44,815 nucleotides of DNA, from the IMG/VR virus record IMGVR_UViG_3300042462_000573, positions 1 through 44,815 of that record. One strand, 5' to 3'. Position 1 is the stretch's first letter. Each line of letters opens with the position of its first letter. Shown piece after piece: positions 17,668-25,789 of the stretch. The translations under genes and the position numbers were made by a program. The DNA comes from a virus. The notes beneath the pieces were generated by a model. That model was not told the DNA's origin. It worked only from the letters and a program-made list of their open reading frames with translations, and did not search any database.

Positions 17668-18398
17668 TTATATGTTTTCTTTTTCCAAAATTTCAGTCTA
17701 TATCCATTTTGAAATACTGATCTAACCTGTAAAGTTTTTTCTTTTATTTTAGTATCTGACTGCCTGTCATCGCTTATTGAGCTCTCCCAGTCTTCTCTTT
17801 TAAATGGTATTACTTGAATGATTGGAGTACCTTGTTTAATTATTCCCTTAAATCCTTTTTTAACAAAAAAAGATAGATATCCGTCTGACATATATGCGTC
17901 TGTGTCTATCACTCCAGGGATAGATCTAATGGGAGAGTCCTCTGCATGCATTGGAGAAGTAAATAAACAACTGTGCCCTTCCTCTGTTTTAACTAACCAC
18001 ATTGGGTGAATTCTAATAATTTCTTCGTGAAAATAATCTGGGATGGGATATTTAGCCATCTGCTCTTTTAAATGATGTGAAAGAATGTATTCTTTCCGCA
18101 TTCCCATTATCTCAGATGTTACCTGTACTTTTATTTTATCTTCTGTTGCGTCTATAAATATATCCGTTGGGCATCTTAAATAGTATCCAAATGTCATTGA
18201 ATCAAATATAGATTGACATTTTTTAATTGTTAGCATCATTGTTCCGTTATGAATATTTTGATCGTTATTTAAATAGCTTTCTTGATGCTTCCACCACTCT
18301 GGTATGCTGGACGCAACACTAACTGGCTCTGGGAATGCTTTTTTATATAACCTATACTTTGGAATAAATTCTATTTTAATCATGCTAGTGGTATCCAT
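17664..18398 (-). CDS. Uncharacterised P-x-W family protein, copy 3
   Basis: A 244-aa protein with IPEWWKHQESYLNNDQ at about 31-47, YYLRCPTDIFIDATED, and FKGIIKQGTPIIQVIPFKRE near 197-216, matching copy 1 over its full length. No membrane segment or signal peptide. It lies next to the inactive-looking cupin paralogue at 18380, so one cupin-like gene plus P-x-W genes recur as a unit. Function unknown; a small-molecule or glycan modifying role would suit the context but nothing in the sequence proves it. Confidence 0.6.
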   Translation of the reverse strand: MDTTSMIKIEFIPKYRLYKKAFPEPVSVASSIPEWWKHQESYLNNDQNIHNGTMMLTIKKCQSIFDSMTFGYYLRCPTDIFIDATEDKIKVQVTSEIMGMRKEYILSHHLKEQMAKYPIPDYFHEEIIRIHPMWLVKTEEGHSCLFTSPMHAEDSPIRSIPGVIDTDAYMSDGYLSFFVKKGFKGIIKQGTPIIQVIPFKREDWESSISDDRQSDTKIKEKTLQVRSVFQNGYRLKFWKKKTYK

Positions 18399-18943
18399 TT
18401 TTGATAGTACTGCCTGTATAGATATTCTAGAGGAGAGATATTAAATGATAGTATTGTTAAACCATTACTTATTTTTTTAAACAATATCTTTGATGATGAA
18501 TCTAAAAATATTAATTGTCCAGGAATTAAATCAATTTTTTCATCATTTATAAAAATTTGATCTTTATTGCAATCTATAACATAAAATCCAACAAATGTAG
18601 TTTTATAATTAGGGGCAAAATTTAGATATGTGTCTAATGTAATAGTTTCTTTTTTAACTATATTGCCAAGTAAATAAAAATAATTTCTTTCAAAATTAAC
18701 TCCATTTTTAATGCAATATTCTTTTGTTAAATCAGATATTTCTTTATATAGAATATGAATGTTTTTGTTATACATTGCAAAAAAGTTAAATGTTTTATAA
18801 TCAATTAAAGAAACTTTTTTAGGTTTAAACCCTAGCTTAATTCCTGGATTAAATTTATAAACATATTCGTGCATCTGAGAGATCATTTTATTATACTCGG
18901 AAAGCATAGTTTTGTTATTAATTGAATTAATATTTTTTATCAT
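18380..18943 (-). CDS. Degenerate cupin/oxygenase-like paralogue (metal site lost)
   Basis: A 187-aa protein that aligns with the genes at 14920 and 15564: YKTFNFFAMYNKNIHILYKE matches HYNIFMFPINEIYNLYCE, FVGFYVIDC matches FHGYYCVDA, and the ending QKWIPLA matches MKWIPFK. The H-D-H motif is replaced (TYLNFAPNYKT), and the second His and Arg are absent (KISNGLTILSFNISPL). The fold may survive without iron chemistry. It is intact and well placed in the operon, so it is not a broken gene. It may be a binding or partner subunit. Confidence 0.6.
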   Translation of the reverse strand: MIKNINSINNKTMLSEYNKMISQMHEYVYKFNPGIKLGFKPKKVSLIDYKTFNFFAMYNKNIHILYKEISDLTKEYCIKNGVNFERNYFYLLGNIVKKETITLDTYLNFAPNYKTTFVGFYVIDCNKDQIFINDEKIDLIPGQLIFLDSSSKILFKKISNGLTILSFNISPLEYLYRQYYQKWIPLA

Positions 18944-19574
18944 TTGGCTCCCAAATGCTCATAGAGTGAAATAATGCTGGAAATATCGGATCTTTGTATA
19001 TGACTAATTCTGCTGGCATATTTATTTCAGGAAGTTTCCCAGGTGTCATCCCAACCTTAACTATTTTTTCAATTTTATCTTTGTTTAAATTAAACCTTTT
19101 TTTAGTTGCTGATGCTATGAGGGAGGATCCGCTTAATGCTACGGCCTGTGTCCCTTGTGTATAGCCTGGGCCTAATCTTGGTAAAATGTTAAAAAATGTA
19201 CACCATATTGGATATCCAATTAAAGCTAATGATTCTATGTACTTTTTCTTTCGATGTATTGGGCTAGTATAGAACCTATCTGTTATTGCAGTATAGTGAT
19301 CTTTATCATATCCGTCTATAATTATTGTAGCCCAAGATGCTGGATAATCGTTGTTAATAAAATAAGACATAACAATTGTGCCAGACTCATTATCATCATT
19401 TTTATAAAGACATTCTATAGCTTGAGAATTCCATTTATCGGTAAGCACTGTATATTGTGCCCAAGTACCTTTTATGTATTGTGGATACCTTCTAAATTTA
19501 GGTACAGGTTTACCTTTAAAATACCTAACTCCAGAAATTCCCATTAAGCGTAATTTCTTTACTTTTTTAAACAA
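18927..19574 (-). CDS. Unknown 215-aa protein heading the modification island
   Basis: The start is TTG (19574) with AGGAA 6-7 nt upstream. The product is basic, beginning MFKKVKKLRLMGISGVRYFK. It contains WAQYTVLTDKWNSQAIECLY, a hydrophobic ALIGYPIWCTFFNILPRLGP (about 112-131), and NMPAELVIYKDPIFPALFHS near the end. The hydrophobic part is too broken by Pro and charged residues to be a sure membrane helix. I do not recognise a family. It is separated from the PFGFT-Hint protein gene by 15 nt and overlaps the next gene. Confidence 0.5.
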   Translation of the reverse strand: MFKKVKKLRLMGISGVRYFKGKPVPKFRRYPQYIKGTWAQYTVLTDKWNSQAIECLYKNDDNESGTIVMSYFINNDYPASWATIIIDGYDKDHYTAITDRFYTSPIHRKKKYIESLALIGYPIWCTFFNILPRLGPGYTQGTQAVALSGSSLIASATKKRFNLNKDKIEKIVKVGMTPGKLPEINMPAELVIYKDPIFPALFHSMSIWEPNDKKY

Positions 19575-19589
19575 ATTAATTCCTGACTA

Positions 19590-20879
19590 CTAGGCTTGGT
19601 CTTGAGAATCTCTCCATTGTTGATACATTGCATCTAGCTTATCGCTAAATGTTTCATCGCTAGAAGTTAATGCGTTTGCATCACTTTTTGCTCTATATGA
19701 ATCGTGTACTAGCGCATTGTCTGTAAAGAATAAGTCGTATGGCTCTACGTCAATTGATATTAGTAACTCTTTTTGTGTAGTTACTTTATAGTCTGTAATT
19801 TCTTTCCAGTCATTTTCGCTTGGTGAAAAAATTAAATCTGTTTCCAATACGCTTGATGATGGTTGGAATTGAATCTGTCCATCTCTTTTTATTAAAATAA
19901 AGTGTTGTAAAGAATATTTATTTCCATTAATAACAATAGCTCCTTCGTCAGAAATTCTTGCTGCCATTGCAACAATGGTAGTTTCGGCTGGGGATATGTT
20001 TGCGCTATTAACAGACCAATTTTGTAAATATTCTAATATTGCTGTATTTGAAACATCTATTCCCTCGATATTAGCAGAGTATAAAACGTCGCCAACGCTT
20101 AGGTTGTGTGCAAGGATTAATCCTTCTGGCACCTTTGATTTAATAACTGTTTCTGCTCCAACCGATTTTGGAGTAAAGCCAAATGGAGTAAATCCAAACG
20201 GAGTAAATCCAAACGGAGTAAATCCAAACGGTGTAAATCCAAATGGGGTAAATCCAAATGGGCTAAAACTAAATGGTGTTGTAGTAACTGAGTTTGAATT
20301 TCCGCTGTATGATGAAAAACCATTAGCGTTTTGAGCTCTTACCCTAACGGTTTGAGCTTCATTTCCGTTTTCTGATAGGTTAGCGCTAAATGTACTAGAG
20401 TTATATGACGTAACATCATTTTCATGATCAATTAATCCATATCCAGTAATGTCTTTTCCACCATTATTTCCTGGGGCTGACCAAGAAACAGAGTTCGTTT
20501 CTGCTCCATTATTTGAAAGACTTGGAGCGCTTGGTGTTTGTGGAACTGTTGTTGCTGTTATTGAATTACTTGCGTCTGACGGCACAGAATTACCAACTGC
20601 GTTTGTAGCTATAACTGTAAATGTATAACTAGTTCCAGATTGTAAACCTTCTACCGTAATAGGAGAAGAAGATCCAGAAGCAGTATAACTTCCTGGACTT
20701 GAGGTAACTGTATATGAAGTAGCTGGTGGGGAATCTACGCTCATTGTAAATGGTACAGATGAGGCTCCATTATTAAATGCTCTATCTGTTCCTATATCTG
20801 TTGCTGTTCCGATAATTGGCTTAAATGGCTCTAAAAAGTCATTGGCCGATTGGCTCATTCTACCTGCTTGTTTTGACAT
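19590..20879 (-). CDS. Fibre protein: FN3 domains, PFGFT repeats, Hint-like C-terminus (1)
   Basis: A 429-aa protein. About 45-110 and 112-205 are two fibronectin type III-like domains (SGTSYTFTVIATNAVGNSVP; SVSWSAPGNNGGKDITGYGL). About 207-238 is a run of PFGFT units. From Ser239 a Hint/intein-like module is seen: SVGAETVIK, VGDVLYS, a block-B-like SLQH (323-326), and a final DLFFTDNALVHDS with His392-Asp393-Ser394. The N-terminal Cys of inteins is a Ser. About 35 residues follow the HD-S junction. It would be a virion adhesin that may self-process. A close relative is encoded at 25787. Confidence 0.65.
   Translation of the reverse strand: MSKQAGRMSQSANDFLEPFKPIIGTATDIGTDRAFNNGASSVPFTMSVDSPPATSYTVTSSPGSYTASGSSSPITVEGLQSGTSYTFTVIATNAVGNSVPSDASNSITATTVPQTPSAPSLSNNGAETNSVSWSAPGNNGGKDITGYGLIDHENDVTSYNSSTFSANLSENGNEAQTVRVRAQNANGFSSYSGNSNSVTTTPFSFSPFGFTPFGFTPFGFTPFGFTPFGFTPFGFTPKSVGAETVIKSKVPEGLILAHNLSVGDVLYSANIEGIDVSNTAILEYLQNWSVNSANISPAETTIVAMAARISDEGAIVINGNKYSLQHFILIKRDGQIQFQPSSSVLETDLIFSPSENDWKEITDYKVTTQKELLISIDVEPYDLFFTDNALVHDSYRAKSDANALTSSDETFSDKLDAMYQQWRDSQDQA
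20169..20280 (-). repeat. 15-bp tandem repeat coding PFGFT units
   Basis: About seven near-identical 15-bp units (in plus-strand form GGNGTAAATCCAAAC/T) run inside the fibre gene and encode (P-F-G-F-T)n. Unit-to-unit differences are mainly silent third-position changes, so length can vary by slippage and the protein sequence is kept. Confidence 0.9.
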
Positions 20880-20903
20880 ATATAATCTCCTCTATTATTT
20901 TCT

Positions 20904-23087
20904 TTAAGCTAAAAGATCTCCGAAAACTAACCAACCGCTTGGAGTTTTCATTGCTGTTACAACCGAATTTGTAGTTCTAAACTTTAATCCTGGTGTACCA
21001 ACAACACTGTTTGTTGAAGCAAATGATGCTCCAGTTCCTGATGCTTGGTAGAAATCAATTGATTGACCAGTTGAGTATCCAGATGAAGGAAGAGTAATTT
21101 GTACTGCTCCATTTATTGGGATAAACTTGTCTTGCTCACCAGATGCGAGTGTTTCTGATGATGTTCTCTCTGTTCCAAATGTTGTGATAGATGGAACGCC
21201 AACTTTTGTCTGTGTTCCGTCTGAGAATGCAATTCCAGATGCTGAAACAGTTACTGTGCCAGTAAATGTTGGAGCATCAATTGGTGACTTGGTGTCTATT
21301 TGAGTCTGAATTGCTGATGTGACTCCATTTAGATATTGAAGTTCTGTATTTGATACATCTCCAATAGTTGCTGACGCTGCTTCAAATCCAGCAACCTGTA
21401 GGTTATCAAGTGATCCTTGAGTAAAGTTGACTGTGGTAGCTGGTTCGTCTGTTACGTCCTTGAACAACTTCCACTTAGCGTCTGATACGTCTCTTACTAT
21501 ACCAGCATGCTTTCCTGAACCATCGTTATAAGCAACTACAAGACCAAGGTCTACTGTGTTACTTGCATTTTGGTGGGCAAGCTGAAGCATGTTATCTTCA
21601 ATTGTAATAGATGTTGCTGATGCGTTAAATGTTGTACCGTTAATTGTTAGGTCTCCATCAACTACAAGGTTCTGATCAATTTCAACTGAGCCTGTAAATA
21701 CTGCTCCAGACAATGAAGCCTTTCCATCAATTTGTCCTTGAATTCCTGAAGTTACTCCGTTAACATATCCAATCTCAGTTGATGAAACATCTCCGATTGA
21801 TGTTGTTGAAGGAAGGACTACTGTTCCAGTAAATGTTGGGCCTTCTAAGTTAGCCTTTAGGTCAAGTGCTGCTTGTGTAGCAGTTGAAACTGGCTTATTA
21901 GCATCTGTCGTGTTATCAACATTTCCAAGGCCTACTGAAGACTTTGTAAGCGCTGCTACTGCAGTTGAGATCTTTGTATCTGCTGCTGTTCCTGCTGCTG
22001 TAATTGCATCTGATTCTGCTGTGTCTGCGTACTCTTTTGTTGCTAGAAGTGAAGTATCTGCAATTCCGTGTACGTTGGTTGTGTCTGCTGTGAGAGTACT
22101 GATAGCATCATCTACATATTTTTTAGTAGATGCTTGTAAATCAAATGTAGGAGCACCGTTTAAAGTTAAAGCTCCAGTCATAGATGAACCAGATTTTAAC
22201 ATTAAATCTGCTGTGTTAACAATGCCATGAACATCTGTTGAGTCAGTACTATGATTAGTCATTGCGGTTCCTATTGCTGAATCTGCATAAGTATTTGCGT
22301 CTGCCTCTGCTTGATCTACATAAGATTCAGTAGCAAGTTCTGCTGTATCTGCAATTCCGTGTACGTTTGTTGTAGATGATCCGTGTGCTATTCCTGCTGC
22401 AGACAAATTTCCAAGTGATGTTGTGACTCCTGCAGCATAGTTTGCGTCATCTCCAATTGCTGCAGCAAGCTCGTTAAGTGTATCTAGTGCTCCTGGTGCC
22501 GCATCTACTAAATTGTTAACTGCTGATGTAATATCAGATGTCAACGCTACAGTTCCTGAAGAATTTGGGAAAGTAATTGTTCTGTTTGCTGTAGGGTCTA
22601 CTACTGTAAGAATAGTTTCATAAGCATTTGCAGTTGCGCCTTCTAAAACAATACTTGACTTAGGAACTAACAGGTTACCGTCAACATCTAGCTTTGCTGG
22701 TCCGCCTGCATTTCCGACGTCTGCTAGTAATACATAATCTGCGGCTGTTGAGTTTTCTAATCCAGTTACTTGACTGTCAACATAAGATTTAAGTGCTACA
22801 ACTGATGAGTCAATATTAAGAGAAATTGTATTTGTGGCATCGTTGTAAGATTTTGTAAGACCTGATCCCATTGAAAGGGCTGTGTCAATTGCATCTTGTG
22901 CAATTTCTGTAATTCCTGGTGCATCTGATGCGATGTATGAAAGGCTAGTCCATGCTGTGCTTCCAGTTCCAACTTTAATTTTTCTGGTGTCTGTTTCAAC
23001 ACCCATTTCACCTGCAGCTAGTGTAGGATTTGCTGAGGTCCATTCTGATGCTGTTCCTCGTCTTACTTGAATTCTTACTGTTGACAT
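20904..23087 (-). CDS. Tail fibre with Mtd-N-like domain and phage-tail repeats
   Basis: A 727-aa fibre. Residues 1-50 (VRIQVRRGTASEWTSANPTL, GEMGVETDTRKIKVG) match the N-terminal pseudo-fold of major tropism determinant/hyaluronidase-type tail proteins. Then come spaced short repeats of the type SYVDQAEADANTYADSAIG and TAELATESYVDQ (about 85-350), which form triple-helical or coiled shafts. The C-terminal part includes VGTPGLKFRTTNSVVTAMKT, giving a small beta head. The VGNAGGPAKLDVDGNLLVPK segment recurs in the protein at 26785. It attaches to the tail tip and recognises the host. Confidence 0.8.
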   Translation of the reverse strand: MSTVRIQVRRGTASEWTSANPTLAAGEMGVETDTRKIKVGTGSTAWTSLSYIASDAPGITEIAQDAIDTALSMGSGLTKSYNDATNTISLNIDSSVVALKSYVDSQVTGLENSTAADYVLLADVGNAGGPAKLDVDGNLLVPKSSIVLEGATANAYETILTVVDPTANRTITFPNSSGTVALTSDITSAVNNLVDAAPGALDTLNELAAAIGDDANYAAGVTTSLGNLSAAGIAHGSSTTNVHGIADTAELATESYVDQAEADANTYADSAIGTAMTNHSTDSTDVHGIVNTADLMLKSGSSMTGALTLNGAPTFDLQASTKKYVDDAISTLTADTTNVHGIADTSLLATKEYADTAESDAITAAGTAADTKISTAVAALTKSSVGLGNVDNTTDANKPVSTATQAALDLKANLEGPTFTGTVVLPSTTSIGDVSSTEIGYVNGVTSGIQGQIDGKASLSGAVFTGSVEIDQNLVVDGDLTINGTTFNASATSITIEDNMLQLAHQNASNTVDLGLVVAYNDGSGKHAGIVRDVSDAKWKLFKDVTDEPATTVNFTQGSLDNLQVAGFEAASATIGDVSNTELQYLNGVTSAIQTQIDTKSPIDAPTFTGTVTVSASGIAFSDGTQTKVGVPSITTFGTERTSSETLASGEQDKFIPINGAVQITLPSSGYSTGQSIDFYQASGTGASFASTNSVVGTPGLKFRTTNSVVTAMKTPSGWLVFGDLLA

Positions 23088-23128
23088 ATTTATTACCCCT
23101 TATTTGCTAATTATAGCATTTATTTTTG

Positions 23129-23485
23129 TTAAACTATAACTCCAGAATCAAATGTTATCCCATATAATGAAGTATCTGGGCCACCACCGTCTGCGAATTT
23201 AGTTGCTGTTGTACTTACTCCGTTTGCTTGAACTGTATAGACTGGAAGACCATTATAATCTATAGCTAGTCCAATGTCCATAAAGCCTATTTCTGTTTGA
23301 CTATCTGGAATGTCCGACACAAATGCAATTGGGCTCCAGGTTCCATTTAACTGGATCTGTAGCTTATTTGTTGTTGTGTCAAATCTAAGGGGTGTATTGC
23401 CTAATACAACGTTAGAGTCAAAGGTAGCGTTTCCTGCTACGTTTAACCCGTTTTTTACTCTAAAGTTTTTATCTGTTGTTGCCAT
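23129..23485 (-). CDS. Short fibre-related protein (KNFRVKNGL type)
   Basis: A 118-aa protein with the module MATTDKNFRVKNGLNVAGNA, found at the N-terminus of the next upstream fibre as well (VVKNFRIKQGLVVEGS). It has PLRFDTTTNKLQIQLNGTWS, a fibre shaft phrase, and a Gly-rich end. It is probably a small tail-tip or fibre-tip subunit, or a remnant of a longer fibre whose C-terminal part was lost. It has no strong ribosome site; a GGGG stretch 12 nt upstream could be masked by the CCCC of the hairpin at 23518. Confidence 0.6.
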   Translation of the reverse strand: MATTDKNFRVKNGLNVAGNATFDSNVVLGNTPLRFDTTTNKLQIQLNGTWSPIAFVSDIPDSQTEIGFMDIGLAIDYNGLPVYTVQANGVSTTATKFADGGGPDTSLYGITFDSGVIV

Positions 23486-23517
23486 TTAAGTTCACATATC
23501 CCCTAATTGTTTTTTGT

Positions 23518-23538
23518 GGGGAGATTCAGGCTCTCCCC
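23518..23538 (-). terminator. Hairpin between fibre genes
   Basis: GGGGAGA (23518-23524) pairs with TCTCCCC (23532-23538), 7-nt loop, after the 530-aa fibre gene. On the minus strand it is followed by ACAAAAAACAA without a T run, so termination is doubtful. Its CCCC could instead pair with the GGGG before the next start. Confidence 0.45.
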
Positions 23539-23553
23539 TAGCCTTTTATTTAA

Positions 23554-25146
23554 TTATTTAATTAATGTTCCAACTACAACAACTTCAGTGTTATTGTTTG
23601 CTGGTGTTACTCGAATTCTTACATCTGAGCCAGAATAATCTGCAGTTATTGCAGCTAACTCTGTTCCGTTTGAATATGTAATTCCATATTCAGAAACTGC
23701 TACGTTGTTAGAAGTATCAAGTGTAACTACTAAGTCTGATACCTGGGTGTGGCTACCATTTTTTGCTTTAATTACAAGCTTAGCGCTTCGGTAATCTTCT
23801 GCTGCCCATGAGATAGCAGTTGTTGCTGCAGCGGTTACAATATTTCCAGTTGTTGCTGCAACTTGCTTGGCAACAGAGTTGTAATTAATTGCTGTAAATG
23901 ATGTAGTTCCGTTTTGCTGTGCTGTATTAGCTGCTGCTGCTGTGGCTTCTGCTGCTGCTTGAGCTGCGTTAGCCTTTGATGTTGCATCTGCTGATGCTGT
24001 TGAGATAGCGGCTGCTTGGGCTGCGTTGGCCTTTGATGTTGCATCTGCTGCTGCTGTTGCTTCTGCTGCAGATTGGGCTGCGTTGGCCTTTGATGTTGCG
24101 TCTGATGCTGCTGCTGATTGGGCTGCGTTGGCCTTTGATGTTGCATCTGCTGCTGCTGTGGCTTCTGCTGCTGCTTGAGCTGCGTTGGCCTTTGATGTTG
24201 CATCTGATGCTGCTGCAGATTGGGCTGCGTCTGCTTCGCCCTTAGCAAATGCTGTGGTTGCAATCTGAGTTGTGTTAGTATCTGCTGCTGCTGTAGGAGC
24301 TGTTGGAACTCCAGTAAGATCTGGAGAAGCAAGCGGTGCCTTTGTTCCCAAAGCTGTTGTAATAGTTGTTGTGTAATTAGCGTCATCATTAATTGCTGCT
24401 GCTAATTCATTTAATGTATTAAGAAGTGCTGGTGCACCATCTACTAATGAATCTACTGCAGTTGAAATTGCTGTATTACGGTTTGAAACCTCTGTTGAGA
24501 TTGCAGTTGAAAGTGCTGATGCTGCAGTGGCTTCTGCTGCTGCTTGAGCTGCGTTGGCTTTAGTTGTAGCATCTGTTGCTGCTGCTGTAGTTGCTGCAGA
24601 CTGTGCTGCGTTAGCCTTTGATGTTGCATCTGCTGATGCTGTTGCTTCTGCTGCTGCTTGAGCTGCGTTAGCCTTTGATGTTGCATCTGCTGATGCTGTT
24701 GAGATAGCGGCTGCTTGGGCGGCATCTGCCTTAGTGGTTGCATCTGCTGATGCGGTTGCTACTGAGGCTGCGTCGCCTGATACTCTAAGTGCTGCTTCTG
24801 CTGCTACTTTTGTTGTAGCGTCTGTTCCTGCTGCTGTAATTGCTGCTGACTGTGCTGCGTTAGCCTTTGATGTTGCATCTGCTGATGCTGTTGCTTCTGC
24901 TGCTGACTGTGCTGCGGCTGCTGCGCCTGATGTATCAAATACGCCAGATTTAATATTAAGCTCTCCAGCAATAACTTCCATCTGTGTTGATTCAACAGAG
25001 TTTATAAGATTGGTTCCACCAACAAGATTGAGAATGTAAGCATCTCCGCCTGTTTCTGTAAGTATGTTTTGGCCATTGATTGTTCCTGTTGATCCTTCAA
25101 CTACAAGGCCTTGTTTGATTCTAAAGTTTTTTACTACCGTTGCCAT
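23554..25146 (-). CDS. Alanine-rich coiled fibre protein
   Basis: A 530-aa fibre with N-terminal KNFRIKQGLVVEGSTGTING. About 75-400 is very rich in Ala, Ser, Thr, Asp and Lys in repeats of ASADATSKANAAQAAAEAT, interrupted by NTLNELAAAINDDANYTTTI, a segment shared with other fibres. The C-terminal 100 residues are a beta domain (SAKLVIKAKNGSHTQVSDLV-like start). The Ala-rich part should form a long triple coiled shaft. Part of the repeat region also gives long frames on other strands and phases, which are artefacts. A GGAGAT ribosome site precedes it. Confidence 0.78.
   Translation of the reverse strand: MATVVKNFRIKQGLVVEGSTGTINGQNILTETGGDAYILNLVGGTNLINSVESTQMEVIAGELNIKSGVFDTSGAAAAAQSAAEATASADATSKANAAQSAAITAAGTDATTKVAAEAALRVSGDAASVATASADATTKADAAQAAAISTASADATSKANAAQAAAEATASADATSKANAAQSAATTAAATDATTKANAAQAAAEATAASALSTAISTEVSNRNTAISTAVDSLVDGAPALLNTLNELAAAINDDANYTTTITTALGTKAPLASPDLTGVPTAPTAAADTNTTQIATTAFAKGEADAAQSAAASDATSKANAAQAAAEATAAADATSKANAAQSAAASDATSKANAAQSAAEATAAADATSKANAAQAAAISTASADATSKANAAQAAAEATAAAANTAQQNGTTSFTAINYNSVAKQVAATTGNIVTAAATTAISWAAEDYRSAKLVIKAKNGSHTQVSDLVVTLDTSNNVAVSEYGITYSNGTELAAITADYSGSDVRIRVTPANNNTEVVVVGTLIK
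23930..24930 (-). repeat. Direct repeats inside the Ala-rich fibre gene
   Basis: Copies of an about 48-60-bp unit (on plus strand built on GCTGCGTTGGCCTTTGATGT) occur many times, mostly in frame. They explain the Gln/Leu/His-rich false frames on the other phases. Expect copy-number variation. Confidence 0.85.
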
Positions 25147-25162
25147 TTTATCTCCTGCCGTC

Positions 25163-25720
25163 TTAAGACTTTAAAGACGTTCTGTAATATCTAGCGGTTA
25201 CAGATCCACTTATTGGTGCTACGTTTAAACTTATTATACCTGAATTTTCTTCAAAAGTAACATTAGCAAGAGTACTGCTTGTGTTAGATATAATATTTGA
25301 TTCTACTACATTTAAATTTGTTCCATCGTTTAATAATAAAATATCTGATGTTGCGTATTCGCTTCCTTTTGAAATCTGAAGCTTGTATGAAACTGTCCTG
25401 TATGCTGTTTTTGAAAACTCATCTACTTTTGTTTTGTTTTCAATTCCCGCAATTGTAAGGTCATTGTTTCCTTCTAGGCCTAAAAGAACTTCTGCCACTG
25501 AGGTTGAGTTTTCAATGTCTTGCAATTGAGCAATTACATCTGCTACCTTATAGTCTAAAGAGTTTACATCTTGAGAGCCATTGACTCCAACTTTTGCTTG
25601 TAATGCCTCTATCGCATCATTAGCGTTAGTATGTTGTTGCGAGTGAGATGGACTAGATAACGCATCCGTTGAGTTTGGATTTGTTAATGAGTCTATCGAA
25701 CTTGGAAAATTTGTTGCCAT
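25163..25720 (-). CDS. Fibre/tail-tip protein, 185 aa
   Basis: Starts MATNFPSSIDSLTNPNSTDA. It has NANDAIEALQAKVGVNGSQD, a phrase common in phage tail-tip proteins, and a beta domain from about 110 (YRTVSYKLQISKGSEYATSD). It carries no enzyme motif. It is preceded by a TATAAT-containing intergenic hairpin region and a TTGGAG site about 11 nt before the ATG. Its likely role is a fibre or baseplate subunit. Confidence 0.65.
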   Translation of the reverse strand: MATNFPSSIDSLTNPNSTDALSSPSHSQQHTNANDAIEALQAKVGVNGSQDVNSLDYKVADVIAQLQDIENSTSVAEVLLGLEGNNDLTIAGIENKTKVDEFSKTAYRTVSYKLQISKGSEYATSDILLLNDGTNLNVVESNIISNTSSTLANVTFEENSGIISLNVAPISGSVTARYYRTSLKS

Positions 25721-25748
25721 TGTTTTATTGCTCCAAAATTATGACTTG

Positions 25749-25789
25749 TAGGTATATTATATCCTATTTATTGTTATAGGACACACCTA
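25749..25789 (-). promoter_or_regulatory. Hairpin with embedded -10-like box between fibre genes
   Basis: Inner arms TCCTAT (25762-25767) and ATAGGA (25776-25781), with outer arms TAGGT and ACCTA. On the minus strand TATAAT (25761-25756) follows immediately. No -35 of good quality is seen. It may terminate, start, or process the fibre transcript. Confidence 0.35.

Noticed and set aside
23930-24930. CRISPR-like regular repeats
   Set aside because: The units are in frame within a fibre gene, differ mostly at silent sites and have no unique spacers of constant length.
23835-25039. Long Gln/Leu/His-rich or Ala/Val-rich open frames on both strands in the fibre gene
   Set aside because: They are phase-shifted readings of the (ASADATSKANAAQAA)n repeat; low complexity, no ribosome site, opposite or shifted to the real fibre gene.
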